Of a DNA stretch of 64,000 nucleotides, positions 51,890-63,375 are shown in pieces. A program made the position numbers and the translations under genes. Source of the stretch: Isoetes taiwanensis (lineage: Eukaryota; Streptophyta; Lycopodiopsida; Isoetales; Isoetaceae); the NCBI GenBank assembly GCA_021234155.1, contig JAJEKV010000004.1, positions 9,862,109-9,926,108 on the forward strand, read 5' to 3'. A model generated the notes under the pieces. That model was not told the DNA's origin. It worked only from the letters and a program-made list of their open reading frames with translations, and ran no database searches. Numbering within the stretch: position 1 is the first letter of the stretch; every line of letters begins with the position of its first letter.

Positions 51890-53943
51890 TTATTGAAGCT
51901 CACGATTCAGATAATCTGCAAACATCCTTTTTGCACTCACTGCATCAGATGGTGGAGGTGGTCCTGATAAACTAGACTGCCCAGCAAGCTTCAAAAAGGT
52001 GCGCCTGAGGCGTCGTAATTCTGGAAGACCGACGTTTCTTTTGAAGCTAATGTGATGTTGAAGTTAAGATGAAATTATAAATTTGACTATAGGAAACTAA
52101 TGAATCGTGCTCTTCAGCAGAAAAAACAAAAAAAAAAAAAAACTAGCAATCTGGATATGACAGGAATTTCTTCTCCAACCGCCACATTCTGGATATGAGT
52201 ACCGAATCCTTGACTTTGAGCGTCAACCAAAGCCGCTATTACTTCCTGCATATTAAAATATGCAGAAGCTGAAATCAGCAAAATCTCTGCATATTCGCTT
52301 GGTCTAGATTGCAATATATGAGGACAACAACAAAGACCAAGTATGATTTAAAATCAAAAAAGGATTTACCCCCCTACAAACAAACCTGAGTTGCACGGTC
52401 CAACTCATAAAGGGAATTGGTGTCAGAAGCTCGAGCCTGCAAAATGTAGGATCAATTGCATAAAAATTTGTCAACATATGGCATGTGATACACATAAATC
52501 AAGAGGCTGCCAAAGTAACAATGTGTACATACATTTTGTGTAGCAATGGTGGGCTGCAAAGTATTAGTTGTCCTCCCTGCCACACATCCTTTGCCATTTA
52601 AGAAAGTAACAACTTCTTTCATCATAGAAGATGAGATGTTGATTTGCTCTGCAGTAAGCAGCCATGTGTGAACAACAAAGACCAAAACAAATACAAATAA
52701 CAAAGCATAATAAATGTTAGCAACATGCCTTCTGCTGTCTTAAACTCAAAAAGTGGTGAATCCCAACGGTTGCGTTGATCGGGCATCTCAAATCTCCTCA
52801 TCAGATCATCCAGTCTGATAATGCATGGAAATTATTGTCAGATAAGTTGCATTCATGCATTCTTTTAACAACTGCAGTACTCACATTTTGTCTTCATAGC
52901 AGGGATCACCCCTTTCTTGCCGCAACCTATTCCAAGCCCGAGAGTCACCTTCTCCTACAACACAGTGCAGCTGAGAGAATCATATTACAGTATCAGCTAT
53001 GTTCAAAACTGATCCAGATTGGCATGTCCCATGGCTCACAAGTTCAAGAGTGACTACTTAAGCCACTGTGGTCATAACTTGGGACACTGAAGCAAACAAA
53101 AAATTAATCCTTAATGCTCCTTTACATGTGAAGCACTGCACACGGTTTCACAAGTACTATTTGTGGTTCTTATTATCAAATATGAAATCCTGTAGACTGC
53201 ATAGACTGCACAAATTCGGCCATATAGTCTGACCTGGCACAAATCTCAAATTTGAAGCTGGTCAAGATTAAAGTCAGGCAGTGAAAGGTGCAGCCAAAAA
53301 AGCATTGCAGCTTGCCTCCAGTAAGTTTCAGTTCACCAGGAAACATCTGTCTATTCATGGTATAATGTTGTGCAATACAGGTCGCCTCTAGGTGATAAAA
53401 CAGGAAATTATTGTTCAAATGCTCACCACACAATATCGTAAGCCTGAAGCCCTTGCAATACACCAAAGTTCATATCGATATCCCTGTGAAACAAATAAAT
53501 GAATAACAGAAGAATAAAAAATTACATAATTTTCCTTTGAGCTGCTACTTATTACTTATATGACTAATACAAATTTGTAAAGAAAAGCATCTTGAGCATC
53601 CGAGAAGAAGTACCTTGATATTGTTAAGAGAATCAACAATAACAATCTTATCCTTCGATACTGCACGATCAATAGCTGATCTCAGTGAACCCCGCAGGTT
53701 TTTCTCGCTTGGCATATCTGTTGCAAATTAAAAGCCAGTCTCAGAGACGACAGGAACAACCCCAAAGCCCTATACAAAATGAATCACACCTCGATAACTC
53801 TGGTTTCGATCTAGGTTCAAGGAAGGCTCATCAAGAAGCACAATATTGTAACTAGGTGATTGTGCGGCCAGTAGTTGGACGAGACAGGCTGCCACTGACG
53901 ATTTTCCACTACATGGCTGCCCGCATATCAACACTAGCGCCAT
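51890..53943 (-). CDS. KTI12: KTI12/DRL1, Elongator-associated P-loop protein (9 exons)
   Basis: Plant KTI12 (Arabidopsis DRL1/ELO4) works with the Elongator complex in wobble-uridine modification of tRNA. Exons: 53790-53943, 53614-53717, 53427-53483, 52885-52970, 52729-52814, 52533-52648, 52386-52436, 52159-52245 and 51890-52051. The joined frame is 903 bp (300 residues; DRL1 is about 302). Walker A is GQPCSGKSS near residue 8. Other family blocks are MPSEKNLRGSLRSAIDRAVS, VDSLNNIKGYRYELWCIARA, LMRRFEMPDQRNRWDSPLFE, TLQPTIATQNARASDTNSLY and VGLPELRRLRRTFLKLAGQ, ending in ADYLNREL. Intron 5 is GC-AG and intron 8 appears to be AT-AC. No frame breaks are seen, so it is probably functional. Confidence 0.94.
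52052..52158 (-). other. Probable U12-type AT-AC intron (intron 8 of KTI12)
   Basis: On the minus strand the intron starts ATATCC and ends CATCAC. TTCATCTTAACTTCAAC holds a CTTAAC branch site whose A lies about 12 bases before the end. With these ends exon 8 (29 codons) and exon 9 (54 codons with stop) join in frame to read EEIPV-ISFKRNVGLPELRR, the same length as in Arabidopsis DRL1. No GT-AG pair nearby gives an open frame. The 5' site matches the U12 AT consensus (ATATCCTT) at six of eight bases. Confidence 0.75.
52649..52728 (-). other. Probable GC-AG intron (intron 5 of KTI12)
   Basis: Exon 5 ends AGAAG and the intron begins GCATGT. The acceptor is CTGCAG before AGCAAATC. Only this junction keeps the frame (FKTAE-EQINISS). 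The AAG before GC is the strong exon context that GC introns usually need. Confidence 0.7.
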
Positions 53944-56900
53944 TTGCCAAATTTTCCAGGAGCTTGAATTGTCAGTTTTAGGGTAAACCTTTGTTCTTGG
54001 GGATGTTTGCTTGTACCTCCGTTACAACATTAGGCTTTATTTTTGGGTTGCCCCTAAGGGGGCAAACCCTCGTTCAAGTGGGTTTATGGCATATTCCAGG
54101 TATAAGCCAGTATATGCCCAGAATATACCACAAACTGCTTCAAACCTATTGTTAGCTGTAACTTGTCGGTCGATTGTGTTGCTTGGCAGCGACTCTGGCA
54201 ATCGGGTAACCGGTGCTCTTGCTCGAAGGAGATATGGCATGTCTAGGTTTGGAGTGCAAATCAGCTAGTCAGGAGGTAGATAGCTTTGCTTACATGTTTC
54301 TATGCTCTTGCTTTGGTTAGTTCTTTTGCCATTTAAACGCACTCCATTTTTCAGTCCTGCTGAAAACGTGGCGATGGCCGTCTCTGGGATCGGGGAAAAA
54401 TGTGTTGCTTCAATTCAATCAATGCCTCCATCTAAGCAACTACCGAAGCTTCCCTTTCCACTTCCTCTGCCTTGGACGCTGGTCTTCTTCTTGCTCTTCC
54501 TATTCAATCTTGTCTAGTGCTTTTCTACTTCTCTTTCTCTCTACCTCTACAGTCTCGCTCAGAATTACAGACGATCCAAGCGAGTTTCCCATTATACCCA
54601 TTTCCATGCTCAACATTGAGCTCCATGCCCCTGTTCCTCCTTCGCAATTTATCCTCCAACCTGACCCATGCTCTTGAATACTCCTTTTGGTGTTGGATCT
54701 ACAGTTGAAATGATCCCCTTACGCTAACATGATCTGTGCCCACATATGTGATGTTTTGCATCTCTTCATCAGCTTGATCTAGCCTCATATCATATTCAAC
54801 ACAGCTTCTTCGGAATAAGACTCCAGTTCCATTCAGCTGCACTGCCGCACTTGGACATATTCTTACTGCTAAAGAATTTGAGTATTCTCCCAAACTGTGG
54901 TTGTTATTGATGCTGAAGTAGAGTACCTTGATCTCTAGGCAAGCCATACCTTTTCTTGCTCAGATTGCAATGTCTTCTCCTTTGGAATGGCTCCTTATAA
55001 ACAGAGGTATTAAAAGAATATATTTGACGTTCCTCCTTGACAATGGCAACTTCTTAGCAGCCACATAGAGGATGCCATCACTTGGATTATAGCTATAAGC
55101 TGCAGCCAGTATCATACTTAACTGTTTCCAAAGTATGTTCTGGGTCGCATGTTCTTATTATATGTCGATTTTTGTCAGCAATGTTTGCTCTTCTTGGACA
55201 TGAGAATATCTTGGCAAATATGTGTAGATGTTAATCAAAATGTGGAAGCAATAATCTAGCTTGTCTCTTGTTGTGCAGGCAAGAAGAAAGCTTGAAGCAC
55301 ATGTGCAGTTCCTTGCCTTGCAGGTAAGAATGTATTTTACAAATGTTCATACAATGGATTCTGCTTTTTTATAATGGGTCTAATATAGATGTTTTTGTTT
55401 TGTCTCTTGCATTATTGGATCGAATTATTATAAGCTAACTTGTGATGTGTAAGGATCCATAGTGTTTTCTGCTGGTTTCGAAGCACCTGCTGCTAGGTTG
55501 TAATAAATCTTACTTTATGATGCTTGCTCCTTTGACTAAAGAACTTTCTAGCGGAAGTAAATGCTAAATTGTCATCTTGCCATCAGCTAGTTGCAACATA
55601 TCACAACAAGCATTCATGTTGCAATCATAAGTTGAATAAACAAAATAAGCTTGTCATGCCTTAGCTGTTCTATGTTTATGATTGCTTAGCAGGTTCTTAT
55701 CTTTATAAGCATGTCACATGAATCTTGTCCTGGGATCTTACCTTCTTGCAATACACAGTCATCCAGCATTAAGAAGTCTTCAATTCCAGGTAAGAATAGT
55801 AGTCTTGTAGGCAAATAGAATGATTCTTAGTATTTGTCTGTCATACAATCATAACCATAGTTTATTGAACAAATAAACATGGGGTAGTGACAAGAGCTTC
55901 TCAAATACAAGAACCTCTAACATTTTAGATGCAATATGCCAAAAATGCTACCATACATGATGCATGCCAAATCAAATGACAAATTAATGGTATGTTCCTT
56001 CTGCCAATCTTCTGGGTCCTTAAGCAATTAGACGTAATAGATTTGCTGTTCATCATCTTTGACTAGAAAGCTACATCCTAATTTAAATGGCCCCCTTAAT
56101 CTTGACATCACCACTATACAAAATGGAACTATAAATCTTTTACCATAATTTAGCTACCATGATGTTAATCTTTCAGTAACGTTTGCGCTCTTCAAACCTA
56201 AAAGTGAGAGATAATATGTCTGCAGGGGACATTAAGCGAGGTAAGATGAGCTGCATTAATGGGAGCCAGTCCGCCCTCCTGAAGGTAATGCCTGAAGGTA
56301 ATGCATGCGTAGGCACGTTTTCTCACGTAGTTTTCTCACGTAACAGTGGGAGTGACATTGCCTCTGTGTGTTGATGTTAATGGTAAGATCATCTTACTAA
56401 GATGTGCATGACCTAATATCATGAAGCAAAAATGAGATTTTGAGAGAAAAACAAAGCTTTCAACTAGATCTGAATTTGTAGAATGGATGTTTTGGAGGTA
56501 TCGCAAACTAAGTAAACAAGATGGCATTCTTTGTAATTGATGTGTAGATGATAAGTGAAAGATTTCTCCCTTTAAACCCAAAGTACAAGGTCAGCCATAA
56601 GATTAGATGTCTAATGCTCTAAATATAAAGGGGGTAGTCATAGTGGATATGGCTTTGAAGATTGTTGACATGGCTTCGTCTCATCATTATTGTGTGACAT
56701 ACAACTTTGATTGGAATTGCAATAATGTCTGTAACAAATATCAGAAAGCCTCTTCTATGGCCAATCCAGCAAAATGCCTCTTCTATGGCAAAATGCCTGA
56801 TAATGTAGATTGAAGGCATATAATTTGTCCATATTGGTGAGAGCAAATAGACCGCTTATCTATTGTGAGAATCCTGTAAGCAATGCCCGTGAAATGTTAT

Positions 56901-58360
56901 TGTATCTATCTATCTTGTTAATTTGGGTTTTTCCGGTTTGAAAAAAAACTTTTTTGGAATTTTTTAAAAGTTAATTTTCTAAGGTTTATGGGTTTTGGAC
57001 GCCGGAATAAATACCCGACTTTCCAGAAATCGAAGATTGTTTTTTTCGTTGTTATGGCAAAACCTTCCTTCCTCATCCGATTGCAGGTGGATGCATGCCA
57101 CGTTTAACCTCAAGGTTTTTCGGCATGCAGGCTCGAAGAATTATTTTATCTGATGATTTTGATCGCACAGAAGAGCCCAGATTTAGTCAAGCTTGGCTAT
57201 TGGCCGTATCATCTTAGGGGACCTTAATAGCATAGAAGCAGGATGGCAGGTAAATAATTCTCTTATTTTTCTGATTCTACAGAGGTATAGGAATCGTCCC
57301 AACTAAGGGTTCTTTTTGTAAGTCGATGCTCAAGAAAATTGATTATGCATTTGTTGAGGTGGAAGTAATTGGAATGATGGAGACCTGTTTAACTTATTTT
57401 CTAGGCACGCACACCTTTGAGCAAGATATGCTTGCTCCAGCTCTCAAATTTCAACTATGTATTTGTTTGTAACAACAGTTGATACAATAGGCAGAGGGTT
57501 TTGTCATGATATTAGGCAAAAGGTTTTATTGTGACATGTACTAAACTATTACTGTGTTTTTTTTCCTATATTGTACTTTTTTTTCCTATATTGTACTTCG
57601 TTTTCTCCAGCACTGGTGGTGAATATGCATTCATATTTAGCTGTTCTTTTGCAAGCGCAATTGTATGGCCATCTATGATTTATACCTTCCTAATTTCTGC
57701 TACATCTTTGTTTCAGTAGCTACGCACTGGCATGCGCAGTATGTTCAGTCTTCTACATCATATCATGGTTACTTTTCTGCATTATATCATGGTACTTTCT
57801 ATGCTGCCCTTGCTTTTTTGCATTATATCATGTTATTTTCTGTTCTGGTCTTGCTGGTTACATTTGGAAGATATGATGCTTGAAGTTGCAGATCAGAAGT
57901 CCAGGAAACTCACTGTATCTGTTCATTTCTGATATACATCAATATCTTACGCCTTTCATACAGTTATGCTTATGTTTGGCCTAGGTTTCTCCAGTGACTT
58001 TGCAGGTCATGCTAGCTACAAAAAACATCTTAGGTTAAAAAATCTATTCTATTCTATTCTATTCCTAAGCATTTGGGGCAGGTGAATTTTTAAGCTTTTG
58101 ATCTTCCATAAATTGAAGAGCAAAAGAGCATGTATGCACCGTTGAGCATGGAGCATGCAAACATGTCCTATTCGGCAGCAATGATGGAAAGGCTTGAGTT
58201 GATAAGACCTTGATTTGTTCTACCCTATCAAATGGGATTGTCTTACTATGATGATGCTAAAAGGATGCTATGGTTTGCATTCTTTCTGTTATCATGTTCA
58301 TCTCCTTTCTTTTGTAGTTGCAATCTGTTATTTCCTACATTCTTTGTCTAAGAACAACAT
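53944..58360. other. Region upstream of KTI12 with scattered exon-like pieces, no identified gene
   Basis: The KTI12 promoter should lie just right of 53943. Plus-strand exon-like pieces are seen: 55280-55324 (after TTGTGCAG, reading ARRKLEAHVQFLALQ, before GTAAGA), 55692-55790 (after TTAGCAG, before GTAAGA) and 56226-56240 (after CTGCAG, before GTAAGA). I could not link them into a known protein. An open frame at 54374-54517 reads into a hydrophobic tail and is not supported otherwise. The pieces could be a gene I do not recognise or the remains of one. Confidence 0.35.
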
Positions 58361-58379
58361 TTGTTTTGCAAAATGCAGG

Positions 58380-58570
58380 GACCAAACATGCTATTGGATG
58401 ACTCCGAATCTAAGGGCATTTTGACAAGAGTTGTGCAGTCAATGCTAAGTTTCTTAAGTATAACGTATCCGAGATTCAAAAATATACCAGAGGCAAGATT
58501 AGTTAGTGGTTTAAATTGTCAGATTGAAGATCATCTTTTTCCAGGTTGTTGTGGATTTAAAAGGTACATC
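58380..58570 (+). pseudogene. Possible fragment with a front-end desaturase-like histidine box
   Basis: After an acceptor-like AAAATGCAG the frame reads GPNMLLDDSESKGILTRVVQ and further on ARLVSGLNCQIEDHLFPG. The second part resembles the third histidine box of front-end acyl-lipid desaturases (GLNxQIEHHLFP), with aspartate in place of the first histidine of the pair. The other two histidine boxes and the membrane segments are not found next to it. The match is about ten residues, so chance is not excluded. Confidence 0.3.
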
Positions 58571-58609
58571 TTGATATGATGAGTTGGAAGTTCAGAAAAA
58601 TATTGGCTT

Positions 58610-59480
58610 ATGGGGAGGGATTCCTTTTGCAGAATTTCTTGTGTTCATGATGCATTGGAGAATTGTACGCTGGATGAAGAGAAAGATAAGGCCATCGATT
58701 TGAAAGCAATGGGAAATTTTGAAAACCAATGTGATACCGAGGTATGTACGCATCTTTGTATACCTCTCTTACAGAAGTGCACCAATCTTGAAGAGTTATA
58801 GACAAGGAAAGCATATCCATGCCCACATTATCAAAAGAGGAGACATGATAGATATCTTCATCACAAATACACTAATGAATATGTATATCAAATGCGGAAG
58901 TAGTGTGGATGCTCAAAACATCTTTGACCGCATGCCAAGGCAAAATTTGTTTACATGGAATATAATAATTGCAGGATATGGTCGTGATCTAAATATTTTC
59001 AAGGTTCTGAAGCTTTATGCAGAAATGCTGCATCAAGACCTAGAACAAAATCGAATAAATTTTATAATTCTCTTAGGTGCATGTGCCAGTACACCATCTC
59101 TGCAACATGGTAAGATAGTGCATGCAATTATTCTAAAAGTTGGATGCACATTAGACACATCCGTTTGTAGCACAATCATAAACATGTATGGTAAGTGTGG
59201 GAGCATGGCAGACGCCTTTCAGATATTTCAAAATACACCTGAGAGAAATGTGGTCTGCTGGAATATAATTATTTCAAGTGCAATGCATAGGGACAGTGCA
59301 ATTGCACTGAAGCTGTTTTGGAAAATGAAAGCCACAGGTATGAAGGCTAGCAAAGTTACGACGATCAGCATAGCTACGATGATCAAGCTTCTCTCTATAT
59401 CATGTAGTGGTGCTTCAACAAACATTTCAGGTATTCCATCCAGAGCATGTCCAACATCGGCTCTTATAGAATCTCCTTGA
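58610..59480 (+). pseudogene. PLS-class pentatricopeptide repeat gene, frameshifted and truncated
   Basis: PPR proteins bind organelle RNA for editing, splicing or stability. The frame from 58610 ends CIPLLQKCTNLEEL then stop (58799). The family sequence RQGKHIHAHIIKRGDM continues in the next frame, so one extra base near 58799 explains the break. After it come about five PPR repeats: NTLMNMYIKCGSSVDAQNIF, MPRQNLFTWNIIIAGYGR, INFIILLGACASTPSLQHGK, NMYGKCGSMADAFQIF and PERNVVCWNIIISSAMHRD. The sequence ends at 59480 without an E or DYW domain. Typical proteins are 500 or more residues, so this is a short relic. Confidence 0.85.
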
Positions 59481-59525
59481 TTCTGTTGGTTCTATTAGTT
59501 TGTAGATCATATAACTTCATACATG

Positions 59526-59633
59526 CCATGTTATCCTATTGGTTGTAAATCCGCACTCTGTATGTGGCTGTTAGGTAAGCCATGTTATCCTATTGGTTGT
59601 AAATCCGCACTTTGTATGTGGTTGCTATGTAAA
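59526..59633 (+). repeat. 54-bp tandem duplication
   Basis: Units 59526-59579 and 59580-59633 share CCATGTTATCCTATTGGTTG, then TAAATCCGCACT and TGTATGTGG. They lie just after the PPR relic. Confidence 0.92.
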
Positions 59634-60512
59634 AGGAGTGTTTGGATTATTGGATGCCTCTTTCTCAAAGGAGACAAAGGAGTCTGAGGTAACGAGTTCC
59701 AGATAATTTATAGCCATATCTATGTCTATGTTATCCCTAGATTAAACCTGAGCAAATATATTGTGGAGCTTATTCCTGTTGCATTTTTATTAACTTTTAT
59801 TCGAAAAACATCTCAACAATTCATCAACATTTTATTTGCTAAGTGATATGCCTTCCATGGGTTCATTGTAGACTTGGTTATCCGTGATTTTGGTTTTTAC
59901 ATGTTTCAGTCATTTGGAAGCGACTATTTCTTATGTGTCTATATGCATGCTAATTCTATTGCATGTTATTAAGCATTTGCAAGCAACTATTTTATGTGCT
60001 TCCTGTATATGCTAATTTTAAATTTATACAGGAGTCTGCATCTTCGTTACATACAAGCCATTTGACTATATGGTAGAGCTGTAAGTCTTACATGCATGAA
60101 TTTGCATTTCTTGTATTATAGTAGAGACCAATGTCTTTCTTTGCACAATTATTGCATCCTAAACATCACAACCTGATTATGGCATGCTCTGCAGCTCTTA
60201 CACGCAAGATAAATATGTGCTAAAGGATGTGTTCCTTTGATTCACAGGTCTTGTAAGCAACTGCAGCTTCTCTTGAGGACATAGGGATATGAATTGTAAC
60301 ATAAAGCCTTTTAATCTAATAGTATGCTGTCATTTAAAGTAAAAGTCAATATGTTTTCATCCAACAAAAAATGCAATAGGATTTTTCCATGCTACAATGT
60401 TGGAAGGTATATATGAGCATTTTCAAGAATAATTTTGGATAATATGTCCAAGCTTAACCATTTATGTTCCATAGTTTAGAGGTACTTTGACAAGTTCGTT
60501 GTCAATAGAAAT

Positions 60513-60624
60513 ATGATGCTAAGTAGCACATAAATTTGTGAATCATGTTGTGCATTCCTCATGATAAAATGATGCTAAGTAGCACATAAATTTGTGAATC
60601 ATGTTGTGCATTCCTCATGATAAA
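60513..60624 (+). repeat. 56-bp tandem duplication
   Basis: Units 60513-60568 and 60569-60624 are almost identical (ATGATGCTAAGTAGCACATA, then GTGAATCATGTTGTGCATTC). Confidence 0.93.
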
Positions 60625-60749
60625 ACGCAGATGTGCTTATCAAATTGCTACTCATAGGTGAAGGATAATGGTTGCCCTAAAGATGATCATCTATATGCCA
60701 CAAGACGATAGATACATCCTTATTGCTCATCTTAACTAGAATTTCTAAT

Positions 60750-60900
60750 AGATTTCTAAATGCCATTGGCCTTGCCATGTTAATCTTAAATTGAATTGCT
60801 ACAATTTTGCTAGACAATTTTGAAAGCCAAAGGTCATTTGTTTTGCCATGTCCATCCTAGATTGGATTTCTACAATTTTTCCAGAATTCTCTATAATATT
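60750..60900 (+). repeat. Diverged ~78-bp tandem pair
   Basis: TTGCCATGTTAATCTTAAATTG, then GCTACAATTTTGCTAGA is echoed by TTGCCATGTCCATCCTAGATTG, then TCTACAATTTTTCCAGA. The rest of 59640-62130 shows no recognisable gene. Confidence 0.7.
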
Positions 60901-62142
60901 TTTCATCATCGTATCTAATGTATAATACATTGTCAGAGACATGTATGGCAGGAGAGACAATTGGCTTGAGTCTAAAGGCACTTTTTGGGGCATTTTTATT
61001 GCACACTAATCAATACAAAACATGCAATAATGCCCCTCGCACCCACATCCACACCCACACTCGCATTCACACCTTCTTCCTCTCTAGGATCATGTAAAAT
61101 TGTTCTAGCCAATAATCAAACCACCATCCTTTCAAATTGTAGTAAAGCCCTGCAACGCCGGGCCCATAACTAGTGCTAGATAATGTGTAATTGAGCTGGA
61201 GACGTCCGTTAAGTTTAAGTGCTTAGTCAATTAATTAATGCGTTTGAAACAACTTAACTATGGAGTTTGTACATTATAATTTGGACTTATTATGATAGTG
61301 CAAGTTCAAGTTATCTTGATCCAACTACAAATTGCTTATATAGCTAATTTGATGGACAATCAACCATCACATTCACTCAACTCTAATCTTGAACGAGATT
61401 AATAAAATAACTGTCGTTCATTGATTTTGAAGGAAGGGGAGTTTATTTTGCAGGATAGATGGTTTCAATGATTTTTCTTATTTTGTTTACATACAAGAAA
61501 GAGCAAAATGCAATGGAAAGCTAGGATTATTTGTCAATTAAATGAGTATGATTTATATGATGGACTTTTGGACATAAGTGATCAGGCTGGCTCTTCTTCT
61601 GACTCAGGAGCGCATTCCTTTTGGTGGCTTGCTCATTCCATATGCAAATATTTTGTTATGTTCTCTTGTTTGGGATTGAGGGTTTTGACAATTGGCCTAG
61701 AGGTTCAATCCATCCTGCCCTTTTTCTTGTGGAGATTTGTATCAGAAGAAAATCGGGCTGATTTTATGATTCCGTGATGGTGGTTGGACTGTTTCTAATT
61801 GCCGCTCCTTGTTTATTGCTACGGTGTTGGAGCACACATAACTTGAAAACTTCTGGTGAAGACCCGAGGCTCGAGAGGTTCAAATCATCTTGTTTGTAAT
61901 CTTTCTAGAAGCAGAGAGGCAAAAAATGGAAAAGTTTGTGGTGGAGCAGAGAGCAGAACTAGCAGGGCTTCTGATTGTTTGGCCTGTTGCTTATCAATAG
62001 TTTGGAGCATTTCGTACCATTGGTCCATGTAACCATTTTAAGAAAATAAAAAACAGCGCACTGGCAAGTGAAGAATCAATAGCATTCAAGGGGAGTGCTG
62101 CAAGTCAGTAGCCATTGTTCTTTATTGAATTGCTTTCTATAT

Positions 62143-62154
62143 GCTCTAATACCA
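62143..62154 (-). other. Primer-binding-site-like sequence of a second LTR element
   Basis: On the minus strand TGGTATTAGAGC matches the initiator tRNA-Met site with one change. The sequence to the right (62160-63200) may be a 5' LTR and that to the left an untranslated leader and gag relic (WYEMLQTIDKQQAKQSEALL at about 61960-62020). No polymerase domain is found in the window. Confidence 0.5.
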
Positions 62155-63282
62155 AACAAAGAATATAGTTGAAATTCACAATTGTAAATTAGTTAAACAA
62201 TTTCATTTATACAAGCAAGATTAGGCTAGCAATGTAAACCATTGAATTTACAATGAAATGCATTGAGAGCATCCTACTGGATTGACTGTAGAAAGCTAGA
62301 AAGTAATAAAAACATGTTAGAAACACATATTCTAAACCATTTTACATGAGCAAACACTGGAGAAGAGACGTTTTTTTTATTTATGCGCTCCATTATCCAA
62401 TACAGTCTCCTCCTAGGAAATAAAGATAGAGTTAAAGGATGGTGAAAATATGATGTAACATAAACTACCGTCTGGTGAAATTCCTGGAATATTCCCAATT
62501 TTTTTATTTCAAGAAACCAGGGGTTACACTGTACAGGCGATGCCGCTTGAATGCTGCTAGAGCCATTTGCCAATCTAATCGTGTTCCATCCTAAGCCATG
62601 CCTGCTCTGCCATAGCCAGCAAACACAAACCTTCATGCTGTGGCCATAGCCATGGCATCACCAAGGCTCTCATGCCGGAGTTAGCCGACCATGGACTATG
62701 CAGTTCTTCCTACCTTGCTTAATGTAAAAGCTCGGTTAATGCAGTTCTGGCTGCCGGGATCAGGATCCTATAGAGATCCTTGTTTTTTTAGCTTGAATAC
62801 CCCCATTCTTGAGCCAGATCTGGTGGATCTTCGATATGAAATAGGAGCGAGGAAATAGGGGCTTGGACTTGCAACAGTTCATCTGTGGCGTGCTATTCCA
62901 ATGGTTGGCACATGATGACCATCCTTTGAATTTTGGAAGGCCGATACTGGCTGCTCCAATTCTTTGATTGGTGGCCAAGTTAACGTGTTCCAACATTTTA
63001 CTGAAGGTCAAGTCAATGAGTCATTCCATGTAGGCTAGTTATTCCACGTAGGTTCCTCTCACAAACCTTTACAAAATAAAAGTAGGCAATTTTTTTGGCA
63101 AATCTTGCAAAACAAATTCTATTCATTTTTGTCTTTGCATTATGCCCTTTTATTTTTTCTTTGCCCCTAAAGTGCAAATCTTGCTCATATTGGTGAAAGG
63201 GCATATTGGGTGATATGCCAATAAAAACCTAGATATTCTTTGTAATGGACCTAAACCTGTTGTTGTTGCAGGTAATTTACCC

Positions 63283-63375
63283 CCTGGGTGTTAGCTTAGG
63301 TATTGTCCCTTTGACTAATGGTCACAGAGTTTCAACTCTGAGATCGATCTAGTTCGAGTTTGATCTTGGGTTTTA
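63283..63375 (+). repeat. tRNA-like SINE
   Basis: TTAGCTTAGGTATTG resembles an A box, CAGAG/CTCTG forms an anticodon-like stem around TTTCAA, and AGTTCGAGTTT resembles a B box. The acceptor stem is not closed, so it is a relic or SINE head rather than a tRNA gene. Confidence 0.45.

Noticed and set aside
52100-52160. GT donor (CTA|GTTTTT) at the end of KTI12 exon 8
   Set aside because: It leaves phase 0, but every AG acceptor before FKRNVGLP needs phase 2; no GT-AG combination keeps the frame, while the AT-AC pair does and gives the family length.
54374-54517. Small membrane protein gene (hydrophobic C-terminus)
   Set aside because: Only a short open frame; no homology, splice support or conserved context.
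58380-58450. Kinesin motor fragment (KGILTRVVQSML resembling GIxPRxxxxxF)
   Set aside because: No P-loop or switch motifs nearby, and the following sequence does not continue as a kinesin.
63283-63375. Functional tRNA gene
   Set aside because: The acceptor stem does not close and the anticodon loop is not seven bases with T before the anticodon.
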